Origin: Patescibacteria group bacterium
GTDB lineage: Bacteria; Patescibacteriota; JABMPQ01; JAHIRA01
DNA length: 11,840 nt
Direction of reading: 5' to 3'
NCBI GenBank assembly: GCA_018818905.1
Contig: JAHIRA010000007.1
Coordinates: 1-11,840, forward strand
Shown here: positions 11,328 to 11,840 of the stretch, piece after piece
Position numbering within the stretch: position 1 is the stretch's first letter
Layout: each line of letters begins with the position of its first letter
Notes under the pieces: generated by a model
Told to the model about the DNA's origin: nothing
Seen by the model: only the letters and a program-made list of their open reading frames with translations
The model's database searches: none
Made by a program: the position numbers and the translations under genes

Positions 11328-11840
11328 ATGCCAAATGATACCAATCGCCCCCCATCAAAATCTTTGCCAGGTCAAGCTGGTGATCCTCTTGAAGAAAAAT
11401 ATCAGCAACAACAAAAGAAAAAGAAGCCAGAAGTCGATTTTGATAACCTGGCTCAGAAATCAAGAATGGAATTGGAAGAAAGCTTCGAAGGTCCACAACC
11501 CATAGAAGGTGAAGCCGAGGCTGAACCAGCATTGCCAGAAGAAACAGGTGGCGAGGTTGATAATCTAATGAAACAATGGGGTAAGCAGGGCAAAAATTTC
11601 AAGCCGTCATTACAAGAAACGCCATCAATAAGCAAAGAAGAGACACCAACTAATAAGCCAGGTTCAATCAACCTGGATGATAAAATGAGTGTAGAAGTAG
11701 AAGAATCAAAAAAACCACCAGTGAAAAAAAGGGTGGTTAAGAAAAATATGGCTCATGAGGAAGATATTACCTCGCCACAAGAGAGAATGGCTCGCCTTAA
11801 GGCTCTTGCGGCCACTAAGATAGACAAGCCTCAGCCCAAA
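11328..11840 (+). CDS. Low-complexity protein, N-terminal part only, unknown function
   Basis: An open frame of 171 codons starts at ATG 11328 and runs off the window. The visible part is hydrophilic and almost free of hydrophobic runs. It is rich in Glu, Lys, Pro and Gln, with clusters such as 'QQQQKKKKPE' near the start and 'KKPPVKKRVVKK' later. There is no signal peptide or membrane segment, so it is probably a disordered cytoplasmic N-terminal region. Any folded domain would lie beyond the edge. The predicted promoter just upstream and the absence of stops support it as real. There is no Shine-Dalgarno sequence. No function can be assigned. Confidence 0.75.
   Translation, partial: MPNDTNRPPSKSLPGQAGDPLEEKYQQQQKKKKPEVDFDNLAQKSRMELEESFEGPQPIEGEAEAEPALPEETGGEVDNLMKQWGKQGKNFKPSLQETPSISKEETPTNKPGSINLDDKMSVEVEESKKPPVKKRVVKKNMAHEEDITSPQERMARLKALAATKIDKPQPK

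Noticed and set aside
11299..11671. Minus-strand open frames opposite the last gene
   Set aside because: They are shadows of the + strand frame, which is open to the window edge and has a good promoter.

Overview
This window looks like a piece of a streamlined bacterial genome of moderate GC, most likely a member of the Candidate Phyla Radiation (Patescibacteria). That assignment is inferred from the gene style, not from a marker gene. The first gene has the C-terminal pattern (GRF-S-FS-IN-FVF near an EAPFK box) that I associate with a recurrent CPR membrane protein. Other pointers are a compact DsbA with an N-terminal anchor, a stand-alone riboflavin kinase, a tRNA with no encoded CCA, and starts mostly without a Shine-Dalgarno sequence. 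All ten protein genes and the tRNA lie on the + strand. Eight of the nine visible stop codons are TAG, one is TAA and none is TGA.

Layout. 1-1302: 3' part of a four-pass membrane protein. 1350-1985: a metallo-beta-lactamase-fold protein whose metal-binding motif is eroded. 2069-2749: a membrane-anchored DsbA-like thiol oxidoreductase. 2767-3128: GC-rich hairpins, a CAU-anticodon tRNA (probably tRNA-Ile2), and two further hairpins. 3129-5792: a P2-type cation-transporting ATPase that appears to be transcribed leaderless from an extended -10 promoter. 5975-7951: a secreted or membrane-anchored, cysteine-rich protein of unknown function. It has the only strong Shine-Dalgarno sequence in the window and a C-terminal double-TM module of the kind I associate with Myxococcota/Bdellovibrionota. 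8168-9654: a compact operon for riboflavin kinase, riboflavin synthase and lumazine synthase, from one strong promoter to a hairpin-plus-T-tract terminator. 9818-10867: a STAND/archaeal-type ATPase with a defective P-loop and a winged-helix tail. 10937-11077: a candidate free-standing structured small RNA with its own promoter and a terminal stem followed by a T-tract. 11110-11260: a perfect 36-bp inverted repeat around a 79-nt spacer. 11328-end: the disordered N-terminal part of an unrecognised protein.

How the genes fit together. The riboflavin genes cover lumazine synthesis, riboflavin synthesis and FMN formation, but RibA/B and RibD are not here. The DsbA-like protein could help fold the neighbouring 15-cysteine ectodomain (inference only). 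The ATPase would export or pump a cation, probably Ca2+.

The best candidates for something undescribed are the small RNA, the adjacent long inverted repeat, the Cys-rich surface protein, and the strong TAG stop bias. No CRISPR array, transposase, phage gene or rRNA was seen.
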